Source: Chloroflexota bacterium (GTDB lineage Bacteria > Chloroflexota > Anaerolineae > Promineifilales > Promineifilaceae). From it: DNA of 5,316 bases. The stretch lies in NCBI GenBank assembly GCA_024278255.1, contig JAJRTP010000518.1, positions 1 to 5,316 on the forward strand, in the 5' to 3' direction. Below, piece by piece: positions 1 through 5,233 of the stretch. The notes beneath the pieces were generated by a model. It ran no database searches. It worked only from the letters and a program-made list of their open reading frames with translations, and had not been told where the DNA came from. How positions within the stretch are numbered: position 1 is the first letter of the stretch; each line of letters starts with the position of its first letter. The position numbers and the translations under genes are program-made.

Positions 1-618
1 CCCCGCCAGTTTCTCCTGAATCTTTTGCACGACAATATCCAGGTGTTCCGGTTTCTCAACGAAGTTTAGATTCTGCCTGGGGATAACCAGGACGGGGCAT
101 AAATCAAAGTTGTCTAGCCACTCGTCATAGAAAGTATCCAGGAGGGAGAGGTAATCGGCCGTAATACTGCTTTCCATTTCCCGGCCGCGCGCCCGAATGC
201 GATCCATCAGGACGGGTACAGGACATTTCAGGTAGAGCAGCAGATCGGGGCGGGGCAGGTAGTTGACCAGCAGATCGAAGGTGCGGCGGTATGAGAGGTA
301 GTCCCGCTCCGGCACGACACCCATGTGGTGCAGGGCGCGGGCAAAAATGTGGGCGTCTTCATAAATACTGCGGTCGGAAATAGCAGATTCGGGGGCATTG
401 CAGAGGGCCAGATGCTGTTCGGCGCGGTGGCCCAGGAAGAAAATTTGCAGGTGCAGCGCCCATTTAGCCATATCTGCGTAAAAATCGGCCAGGTAGGGAT
501 TGTCGCTGACAGACTCAAAGCCCGTGCGCCAGCCTAACCGCTGCCCAAGGCGTTCGGTGAGGGAAGTTTTACCGGCGCCGATGTTCCCGGCAACCAGGAT
601 AAAATGTTTGGTGGTCAT
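1..618 (-). CDS. Deoxynucleoside kinase (deoxyadenosine/deoxyguanosine kinase type), 3' end cut by window edge
   Basis: This cytoplasmic enzyme of the dCK/dGK family phosphorylates deoxynucleosides at the 5' position for dNTP salvage. Reading from 618 leftward gives 206 codons with no stop before base 1. Family members are usually about 205-220 residues, so only a few residues should be missing. Visible motifs are the P-loop GNIGAGKT (residues 11-18), the FES...DNPYL segment (34-43) whose Glu35 fits the family's catalytic or substrate-binding acid, DRS followed by IYED (82-88), and an Arg-rich LID segment RIRARGRE (140-147). The ATG at 616-618 is preceded by AGGAG (628-624) with a 5-nt spacer, which fixes the start. 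The gene is divergent from the lipoprotein gene. The family assignment is firm. Substrate preference (purine versus pyrimidine deoxynucleosides) cannot be read safely from motifs, although DRSIYED is typical of bacterial dAK/dGK proteins. Confidence 0.93.
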   Translation of the reverse strand, partial: MTTKHFILVAGNIGAGKTSLTERLGQRLGWRTGFESVSDNPYLADFYADMAKWALHLQIFFLGHRAEQHLALCNAPESAISDRSIYEDAHIFARALHHMGVVPERDYLSYRRTFDLLVNYLPRPDLLLYLKCPVPVLMDRIRARGREMESSITADYLSLLDTFYDEWLDNFDLCPVLVIPRQNLNFVEKPEHLDIVVQKIQEKLAG

Positions 619-697
619 AATGTCTCCTGATTATCTGTAATGCCCCCCACTTTTCTGAAACTGTAACCGGCATACAATCCGGCGTATATTATTGGAA

Positions 698-799
698 AAG
701 CGCCTGCCATCTCCGGTAAGAGGCAAGCAGGCGCTTCAAGAGACACGCAGCCTGACGGGCAGGCCGTTGTGCGGCGTTAATCATGCCACTAACGGCCGT
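698..799. other. Structured intergenic element with competing hairpin arms
   Basis: This lies in the 226-bp divergent region between the kinase and the lipoprotein gene. AAGCGCCTGC (698-707) and GCAGGCGCTT (727-736) form a perfect 10-bp stem with a 19-nt loop. A second small stem is GCCTG (750-754) with CAGGC (760-764). A third, bulged dyad runs from about 770 to 799 around GTTA and TAAC. The arms cross-complement: CAGGC (728-732) can pair with GCCTG (750-754), and GCCTGCC (702-708) with GGCAGGC (758-764). Read rightward this would be the lipoprotein leader, and no T-run follows, so it is not a classical terminator. Read leftward, the large hairpin is followed by TTTTCC and would sit before the kinase. 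No known riboswitch class was recognised. No convincing promoter was found here; AT-rich TATATTATT (685-693) is only a weak -10 candidate. Confidence 0.5.
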
Positions 800-844
800 C
801 TCCGTCAAGCTGTGTTTTCGTCAAATCCTTGAGGAGGATTGAAT

Positions 845-1237
845 ATGCAAACACAGATTTCTCGACGGCAGTTTATCAGGTTGAGCGCATTGGGCAGCGG
901 CGGGTTACTGCTGGCAGCCTGCGGCGTATCTACGCAGCCCCCTGCACCTACGGCCGTACCCCCTACGGCCGTGCCCCCCACCAAAGCCCCCGCTGTGACC
1001 GCGCAGGAAGAAAAAGTGCTGATCAGCGACGTGCTGGATTACCAGCTAACCAGCAGCGAATGGCCGGGCGACTTTGGCTCTGTCACCTTCAAGCTGCACG
1101 AAGGTCAATACAACGGCGAACCGATCTACTTCATCCGCACCGACGCCGGGGACAGTGACTTTGCCACCGAAAACGGCCTGGTCTTTGTACCCCTGCTCAA
1201 TGCCGGGCGGGACGTAGCTGCGCCGCTCTATGTTTAG
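845..1237 (+). CDS. N-terminal part of a frameshifted Tat-exported lipoprotein of unknown function
   Basis: The ATG at 845 has GAGGAGG (831-837) 7 nt upstream. An in-frame TTG at 839 would be too close to that site, so ATG is chosen. The product begins with a twin-arginine signal SRRQFIR (residues 6-12), a hydrophobic stretch and a lipobox LAAC with Cys26. It is therefore expected to be exported folded and lipidated on the outer face of the membrane. Residues 28-54 form a Pro/Thr/Ala/Val linker, followed by the start of a globular domain (VTFKLHEGQYNGEPIYFIRTD begins at residue 80). The frame stops at TAG 1235-1237 after 130 residues in mid-domain. Dropping one T from the TTT at 1233-1235 joins Val130 to the second frame at 1236 and gives one 367-residue protein. 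The globular domain is of a kind I cannot name with certainty. This is either a pseudogene or a one-base sequence error. Confidence 0.8.
   Translation: MQTQISRRQFIRLSALGSGGLLLAACGVSTQPPAPTAVPPTAVPPTKAPAVTAQEEKVLISDVLDYQLTSSEWPGDFGSVTFKLHEGQYNGEPIYFIRTDAGDSDFATENGLVFVPLLNAGRDVAAPLYV
947..976 (+). repeat. Tandem 15-bp repeat coding for PTAVP-PTAVP in the lipoprotein linker
   Basis: Two adjacent 15-nt units, CCTACGGCCGTACCC (947-961) and CCTACGGCCGTGCCC (962-976), differ at one base and keep the reading frame. Each contains the octamer ACGGCCGT. The encoded segment is the flexible spacer between the lipidated Cys26 and the globular domain, where in-frame unit gain or loss would be tolerated. 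Confidence 0.85.
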
Positions 1238-1538
1238 CGACGGCCGTGTCCCCGTTTTCAGCCGCACTCCCACCGCAGACACCTACACCTCCCTCTTCGC
1301 AATCAAAAACGTCACCGTCAGCGATGACAGCGCCGATCTCTCCTCGGCCGAAGCCATTGAGCAAGCCGTCAGCGACGGCAAAGCCTCTCTGGAAGACGGC
1401 TCCTTCGTCAACTTCCCCGTAGTCAAATGGCCCGGTGGCGAATTAGCCGAGGACACCGAGCGGGAAACCTACCTGGGTACAGGCCAGCTTTTGGGGCCGG
1501 TCAACACAGACGAGATGACCGTCACCTTCAAGCTGCAC
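1082..1538 (+). repeat. Pair of exact 18-bp direct repeats coding for VTFKLH
   Basis: GTCACCTTCAAGCTGCAC occurs at 1082-1099 and again at 1521-1538. Both copies are read as VTFKLH, the first in the upstream frame and the second in the downstream frame. The copies are 439 nt apart, which is 146 codons plus one base, so they independently show that a single base has been added between them. The protein context after each copy is loosely alike (Y-F-I-R-T-D versus Y-I-V-T-D-T), suggesting an internally duplicated strand unit. Confidence 0.75.
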
Positions 1539-1949
1539 CAATGTTTCCCCGGCAGCCGCTACATCGTCACGGACACTTCCATTGCCGCCATGGCCCCCAT
1601 GATGAGCATTCCTGCCTCCCCGCCCAACGCCAAACTGATGGACACGGGCGCAACTGACGAAATCTGGGTCTTTGCCAACGGGCTGGCCGGCAGCGGGGTG
1701 ATGGGCTTCCAGCCGGCCATCTTTGACAACCAGGCGGGGCAGCCAGCCTGGAGTCCATTCTGGAATCATTTTACGGTCAAATGGACAGATGAGAGCAAAG
1801 CGAAAGTGCTGCGCAATTCCACAGAAATCCGTGACTTGATCAGCAGCGGCGACCTGGGACTGTTCAACGGCGTCCCGGACAGCCATCCTACCGGGTTTGT
1901 GGTGAACTGCCCTGTGCCGGTTTTGGCGCCGAATACGTTTACGGGATAG
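1230..1949 (+). CDS. C-terminal part of the same frameshifted lipoprotein
   Basis: This frame overlaps the stop of the N-terminal part by 8 nt (ATGTTTAG). Its nominal ATG at 1230 has no recognisable ribosome binding site, and it starts in mid-domain without a signal peptide. The natural reading is continuation from the upstream frame at 1236 (SDGRVPVF...). In joined numbering it carries a second VTFKLH copy (226-231) followed by HQCFPGSRYIVTDTS. It then has a Met-rich AAMAPMMSI (248-255), an acidic/aromatic WVFANGL segment (274-280), FWNHFTVKW (305-313) and a C-terminal FVVNCPVPVLAP (351-362). The two Cys residues, the His residues and the Met cluster could be structural or could bind metal, but no canonical metal motif is complete. 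The gene ends just before a shared palindrome with the convergent phosphoesterase gene. Function is unknown; an extracellular or membrane-surface role follows only from the signal on the first part. Confidence 0.75.
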   Translation: MFSDGRVPVFSRTPTADTYTSLFAIKNVTVSDDSADLSSAEAIEQAVSDGKASLEDGSFVNFPVVKWPGGELAEDTERETYLGTGQLLGPVNTDEMTVTFKLHQCFPGSRYIVTDTSIAAMAPMMSIPASPPNAKLMDTGATDEIWVFANGLAGSGVMGFQPAIFDNQAGQPAWSPFWNHFTVKWTDESKAKVLRNSTEIRDLISSGDLGLFNGVPDSHPTGFVVNCPVPVLAPNTFTG

Positions 1950-1962
1950 GAAATTGAGTATT

Positions 1963-1990
1963 GAGTGATTGGGTAATTACCCAATCACTC
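1963..1990. terminator. Perfect 28-bp palindrome, likely bidirectional terminator
   Basis: GAGTGATTGGGTAA (1963-1976) is followed directly by its exact complement TTACCCAATCACTC (1977-1990). It lies between two convergent genes. On the plus strand it is followed by TTT. The right arm contains the TGA stop (1987-1985) of the minus-strand phosphoesterase, so the stem overlaps the end of that gene. The arms are not especially GC-rich and the T-runs are short, so terminator strength is uncertain. The left side adjoins a tandem ATTGAGT ATTGAGT (1954-1967), which overlaps the left arm. Confidence 0.6.
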
Positions 1991-3211
1991 TTTGCCATAA
2001 AGCGTCACCAGGGTGATTTCCGGCGGGCAGAGAAAGCGGACGCGGGGGGCGCTTAAGCCTTCCAGCCCCACACCGCGGCTGACGTAGAGATGGGTACGGC
2101 CGTATTTATACAGCCCCATAGCAAACTGTCGTCCCAACTGAGAACTGGTCAAAATCGGACCAATCACGGGTAGGCGTACCTGCCCGCCGTGCGTGTGACC
2201 GCACAAATACAAATCCAGACCATATTCCATAGCTTCCGGCATCAATTCCGGTGAATGGTACAGCAAAACCTGGGGGGCATTATGCGGCGCGTCCTTCACC
2301 AGATGATGCAGTTGGGCCTCGTCCGTGGGTAAATGGTGGGTGCAGTCCATGCCCAGCAAGATAAGATGACGGCCGTCATCAAATTCCACATCCTGCCACG
2401 CCTGCCGCATCAACGTCACTGGCAAATCGTCAAAAACAGGCACGACCGTCTCCCGTAAATCTACCGGCGGGCTGCCCAGTGTGGCATAAACCTCCGCCAC
2501 AGCAGATAAGCGAAGCAGCAGTTGGCGTACCTGGGCCAGTGTCTTCGGATCACGATTGTAAGACAAGTTGACATAATCACCGGTAATCAGAATTAAATCC
2601 GGTTTGGTTTTTTTAGCCAAAGCCAGAACATTTTCTTCCCGCTGGGTCAATCGTTCCACATGCAAGTCGGTAATATGTAAAAGGCGGATGGGTTTGGTCC
2701 CTGAGGGCAGACGATCCGAATAAATCATCAGTTCGTTCATTTGCAAGCGAAACGGCTCGATAATCGCCCCCCATAGCAGCGCGGCCGTACCCAACAACTC
2801 TGCCGCCAAAAACAAGCCAAACCCCCAACGGCTGTCCAGCCAGACAGTCAGAAGCCCGGCAGCAAACGCAACCAGCAGCCGCGGGACGGCCAAAGCAGCC
2901 GCCTGCGACTGCCAGGGGCCAAAGGAAATTTGCTGCCGGGGCAAAGATTTAAGCAACAGCATGTCTGACAGTAAGAAGATGAACATGACGGCCGTAACCA
3001 CCATACCCAATCTCAAATCAGTCGCCAACTGCCACCAGGCCATACCCAGCATACCGGATACAAAAGCTGCCAGCAGCACCATCACCCAGGCAGGCCATTG
3101 GGCAGGTACATGAAAAACCAGCATCACCTTGTGGAACGCTCCCTCTTCAAGAACATCCACTACCGGATCGGGCACATCAACTGCTTTTTTTTGAATTGTT
3201 GTTTCTTGCAC
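1985..3211 (-). CDS. Membrane-anchored calcineurin-like metallophosphoesterase (YkuE/YaeI-like) with altered motif III
   Basis: The predicted 408-residue protein has four hydrophobic segments (roughly residues 41-60, 70-87, 105-126 and 129-150), then a phosphoesterase domain. The domain shows DLH (Asp182, His184), GDYVN (Asp212), LLYHSPE (His319), GHTHGGQV (His339, His341) and a C-terminal YVSRGVG...RFLCPPEITLVTL typical of YkuE/YaeI relatives. The expected GNHD motif reads GSPPVD (246-251), so the metal-bridging Asn and catalytic His are absent. It is probably an inner-membrane protein; soluble relatives hydrolyse phosphodiesters or phospholipid-linked phosphates, but the substrate here is unknown. 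The start chosen is GTG 3211, with GGAG (3221-3218) 6 nt upstream. The frame is open to a TTG at 3247 (420 residues) with no visible ribosome binding site. It is convergent with the lipoprotein and divergent from the PLP-enzyme gene. Family is sure; activity is in doubt. Confidence 0.88.
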   Translation of the reverse strand: MQETTIQKKAVDVPDPVVDVLEEGAFHKVMLVFHVPAQWPAWVMVLLAAFVSGMLGMAWWQLATDLRLGMVVTAVMFIFLLSDMLLLKSLPRQQISFGPWQSQAAALAVPRLLVAFAAGLLTVWLDSRWGFGLFLAAELLGTAALLWGAIIEPFRLQMNELMIYSDRLPSGTKPIRLLHITDLHVERLTQREENVLALAKKTKPDLILITGDYVNLSYNRDPKTLAQVRQLLLRLSAVAEVYATLGSPPVDLRETVVPVFDDLPVTLMRQAWQDVEFDDGRHLILLGMDCTHHLPTDEAQLHHLVKDAPHNAPQVLLYHSPELMPEAMEYGLDLYLCGHTHGGQVRLPVIGPILTSSQLGRQFAMGLYKYGRTHLYVSRGVGLEGLSAPRVRFLCPPEITLVTLYGKE

Positions 3212-3321
3212 AGCCAGCTCCAGCCTTGAAACAATGACAAATTTCAAATAGAGTAGAAAGGAAAAAAGAGAAATACTTACAGATTTTCACTTGCTGCTAT
3301 TGTAAATCAAGGACACTTTGC

Positions 3322-3339
3322 AGATTGCCACAACAATCT
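3322..3339. promoter_or_regulatory. Small dyad upstream of the PLP-enzyme promoter
   Basis: AGATTG (3322-3327) and CAATCT (3334-3339) form a 6-bp inverted repeat with a 6-nt spacer, ending about 21 nt before the candidate -35 box. It could be an operator for a dimeric regulator of either divergent gene. A dyad this short can arise by chance, so the call is weak. Confidence 0.25.
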
Positions 3340-3360
3340 TAATATCCTTCTTACCGATTT

Positions 3361-3389
3361 CTGGCAACAAGATAAGGGCAGGTTATAAT
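3361..3389 (+). promoter_or_regulatory. Sigma70-type promoter for the PLP enzyme gene
   Basis: A perfect TATAAT at 3384-3389 has CTGGCA (3361-3366, four of six matches to TTGACA) 17 bp upstream. Transcription would start near 3396, leaving a leader of about 18 nt that contains GGTGATC (3405-3411). This stretch is complementary to the extreme 3' end of 16S rRNA and lies 2 nt before the ATG at 3414, an unusual but well-registered ribosome binding site. Confidence 0.6.
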
Positions 3390-3413
3390 CTAGGCTGAGA
3401 CCATGGTGATCTT

Positions 3414-4391
3414 ATGAAACCAAACTACCCGGATCGAATTCACATTGCCCATTTGCCCACCCCGCTGGAACGGATGGAACGGCTCAGCAAGCATCTTAAC
3501 GGGCCGGATTTATACATCAAGCGGGATGATCAGACCGGGCTGGCTACCGGCGGCAATAAAACACGCAAGCTGGAATTTCTGGTGGCCGATGCTCTGGCTC
3601 AAGGTTGCGATCATTTGATAACCACCGGCGCGCCGCAAAGTAATCACTGCCGGCAAACGGCCGCCGCCGCCGCGCGGGCTGGTTTGGGCTGCACCCTGGT
3701 CTTAAGAGGCAACAAACCCGCTCAGGAAACAGGTAATTTTCTCCTGGATGAGTTGTTGGGCGCCCACGTCTATTGGACTGAAGATAGAGATCGCGCCGAA
3801 GTCATCACCAAAGCGGCAGCCGAACTACAAGCGATGGGCCGCAAGCCTTACGTCATCCCCCTGGGCGGATCCAACGTGATGGGGGCTACGGGCTACGTGT
3901 TGGCGATGCAGGAGTTGATGGAGCAGTTGGCCGCCCAGCATATCAACGTAGATTTCATCGTTTTTGCCAGCAGCAGCGGCGGCACCCAGGCCGGGCTGGT
4001 CGTTGGGGCCGAAGTGTATGGCTTCCACGGCCACATCCTGGGCATCAGTGTAGACAGCCCGGCCGAAGAATTGAAGATGCAGGCGGCGGCGCTGGCTACA
4101 GCCACAGCCACGCATCTGGGTTTGGGGATGCTGCCTCTGGCAGAACGGGTGGAAGTAAATGACGATTACCTGGGCGGAGGCTACGCCATCGTCGGGAAAA
4201 CGGAACGGGAAGCCATTAAAATGGTGGCCCAACTGGAAGGTATTTTACTTGATCCGGTCTACACGGGGCGAGCCATGGGCGGTTTGATTGATTTGATTCG
4301 CTGGGGAGCGTTTACCCGGGGGCAGTCGGTGTTGTTCTGGCACACAGGCGGCACGGCCGCTTTACCTGCCTTTGCGGATAAATTAGTGTGA
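3414..4391 (+). CDS. PLP-dependent D-cysteine desulfhydrase / L-cysteate sulfo-lyase family enzyme
   Basis: This 325-residue fold-type II PLP enzyme has the usual length for the ACC deaminase/D-cysteine desulfhydrase family. Lys49 in TGGNKTRKLE forms the Schiff base. QSNH (75-78), GGSN (151-154), the phosphate-binding SSSGGTQAG (186-194), LLDPVYTG (278-285) and HTGG (310-313) are all present. ACC deaminase has Glu where this protein has Thr284 in VYTG, which argues against ACC deamination. Likely reactions are D-cysteine to pyruvate, sulfide and ammonia (DcyD) or L-cysteate to pyruvate, sulfite and ammonia (CuyA). The N-terminal IAHLPTPLERMERL and IKRDDQTGLATGG resemble both groups, so no symbol is given. 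It is probably cytoplasmic. The start ATG follows a good promoter and GGTGATC site. No sulfur-metabolism neighbour is visible. It converges on trpA with a 5-bp gap. Confidence 0.92.
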   Translation: MKPNYPDRIHIAHLPTPLERMERLSKHLNGPDLYIKRDDQTGLATGGNKTRKLEFLVADALAQGCDHLITTGAPQSNHCRQTAAAAARAGLGCTLVLRGNKPAQETGNFLLDELLGAHVYWTEDRDRAEVITKAAAELQAMGRKPYVIPLGGSNVMGATGYVLAMQELMEQLAAQHINVDFIVFASSSGGTQAGLVVGAEVYGFHGHILGISVDSPAEELKMQAAALATATATHLGLGMLPLAERVEVNDDYLGGGYAIVGKTEREAIKMVAQLEGILLDPVYTGRAMGGLIDLIRWGAFTRGQSVLFWHTGGTAALPAFADKLV

Positions 4392-4402
4392 GAGCATCAC
4401 AC
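4386..4402. terminator. Short hairpin formed by the two opposing stop regions
   Basis: GTGTGA (4386-4391) and TCACAC (4397-4402) form a perfect 6-bp stem with loop GAGCA. Both convergent genes end in GTG TGA, so each arm is the last Val codon plus stop of one gene. No T-run follows on either strand, so it may only weakly affect transcript ends, or may simply be a coincidence of identical last codons. Confidence 0.3.
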
Positions 4403-5197
4403 ATCGCGCAAAGCCTCACGCAGGGACCGGGTGAAATCGGCGGCGGCTTGCGGGCTGTCAGCGGCGTTGATGAGGGCGCTGCCCACAATGACGCCATCCG
4501 CCAGTTGGCCGATTTGGGCGGCTTGCCGGGGTGTGCCAATGCCAAAGCCTACCGCCAAAGGTATGTCCGTTGCCTGACGCACCCGCTGCACAAACGCGCT
4601 CAAATCCGTCTGAATAGCCTGCCGCGCCCCGGTGACGCCAGTGACGCTGACCAGGTAAATGAAGCCTCGCGCCCACTGGGTCACCAGTTGAATGCGGGAT
4701 TCGTTGCTGGTGGGCGCCAGAAAGTAAATCAAAGCCATCCCTGCCTCATTGACTAACACCTCTAACTCACCCGCCTCTTCCGGCGGCAAATCGGGGATGA
4801 TGAAGCCGTCAGCCCCGGCAGCCAGCGCAGCCGATACGTAACCCGCCTCCCCGTAAGCCAGCACCGGGTTGTAGTAGCCCATGAGCATGATGGGCACGGT
4901 GACGCCCCGCTGGCGCAGTTCCCGCACCATTTCCAGGCATACGGCCGTCGTCGTGCCATTCTCCAAAGCAATTTGAGTGCTGCGCTGGATAGTAGGGCCA
5001 TCAGCCAGAGGATCGCTGAAGGGAACGCCCAGTTCCAGCAGGTCGCTGTAAGGAGCGATGGCGGTGATAATGTCCAGACTGGTCTGCCGGTCAGGATAGC
5101 CCAGGGTAAAATAGGGCATCAGGGCGGCCGTCTGGCTTTGCCGGGCATTTTGGAAGGCGGCAGTGATGTGGTCACGGCCGTATCTGATTTCACTCAT
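4397..5197 (-). CDS. trpA: Tryptophan synthase alpha chain
   Basis: The 266-residue TIM-barrel protein has the normal TrpA length. It cleaves indole-3-glycerol phosphate to indole and glyceraldehyde 3-phosphate and passes indole to TrpB in the alpha2beta2 complex. The signature LLELGVPFSDPLADGP gives the catalytic pair Glu55 and Asp66. MPYFTLGYPD (27-36), PDLPPEE (135-141), FLAPTS (159-164), VTGVTG (185-190), GFGI (217-220) and VGSA (238-241) line the active site and phosphate site. ATG 5197 has AAGGA (5208-5204) 6 nt upstream. No trpB lies in the 119 bp upstream that can be seen; instead there is a dedicated promoter. No tryptophan-rich leader peptide or T-box is visible there. The downstream neighbour is the convergent PLP enzyme, which gives no operon context. 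Confidence 0.97.
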   Translation of the reverse strand: MSEIRYGRDHITAAFQNARQSQTAALMPYFTLGYPDRQTSLDIITAIAPYSDLLELGVPFSDPLADGPTIQRSTQIALENGTTTAVCLEMVRELRQRGVTVPIMLMGYYNPVLAYGEAGYVSAALAAGADGFIIPDLPPEEAGELEVLVNEAGMALIYFLAPTSNESRIQLVTQWARGFIYLVSVTGVTGARQAIQTDLSAFVQRVRQATDIPLAVGFGIGTPRQAAQIGQLADGVIVGSALINAADSPQAAADFTRSLREALRDV

Positions 5198-5224
5198 ATC
5201 AAATCCTTATTGTTGTTTTGCGGG

Positions 5225-5233
5225 ATTATAGCA
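5225..5233 (-). promoter_or_regulatory. Extended -10 promoter for trpA
   Basis: On the minus strand the sequence reads TGCTATAAT, a perfect TATAAT (5230-5225) with the TGn extension. No good -35 box is found at 16-18 bp, which fits an extended -10 promoter. Transcription would start near 5218, giving a leader of about 20 nt. The TG element is part of the last copy of a short intergenic repeat. Confidence 0.6.

Larger units (their letters stand above)
792..5181. repeat. Dispersed palindromic octamer ACGGCCGT, nine exact copies
   Basis: Exact copies lie at 792-799, 950-957, 965-972, 1240-1247, 2096-2103, 2369-2376, 2988-2995, 4941-4948 and 5174-5181. One is intergenic, three are in the lipoprotein gene, three in the phosphoesterase and two in trpA. 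One-mismatch copies occur at 155-162, 2781-2788, 3657-3664, 4353-4360 and 5124-5131. The coding copies use two codon phases, giving Thr-Ala-Val or (Asp/Tyr)-Gly-Arg, so protein sequence does not explain them. Confidence 0.85.

Noticed and set aside
228..518. Open minus-strand frame overlapping the kinase
   Set aside because: It is out of frame with the conserved kinase reading, whose P-loop and DRS motifs establish the true frame.
673..690. TACAAT (673-678) or TATATT (685-690) as a -10 box for the lipoprotein gene
   Set aside because: No acceptable -35 box is found at 15-18 bp for either, so no promoter feature is claimed.
698..799. Possible cobalamin, SAM or other known riboswitch, or a tRNA
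   Set aside because: Isolated similarities (GCCACT, AAGAG) were seen, but conserved core elements and tRNA arms are missing or in the wrong order.
1443..1886. Open minus-strand frame of 147 codons opposite the lipoprotein gene
   Set aside because: It lies wholly antisense to a frame with coherent protein features, has no recognisable domain, and is the usual mirror frame of GC-rich coding DNA.
1963..1990. Inverted repeat as an insertion-sequence end or attachment site
   Set aside because: No transposase, integrase or target duplication lies nearby, and its position between convergent genes suits a terminator or repeat element better.
3185..3192. Run of eight A on the coding strand near the start of the phosphoesterase gene, possible phase-variable slippage
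   Set aside because: The frame is intact and the run encodes Gln-Lys-Lys; one short homopolymer without a second allele is not evidence of phase variation.
3825..4232. Open minus-strand frame of 135 codons opposite the PLP enzyme
   Set aside because: It is antisense to a clearly conserved gene, and its His/Gln/Gly-rich composition is typical of a shadow frame.
4388..4756. Open plus-strand frame of 122 codons overlapping trpA
   Set aside because: It is antisense to trpA, has no ribosome binding site and shows no motif.
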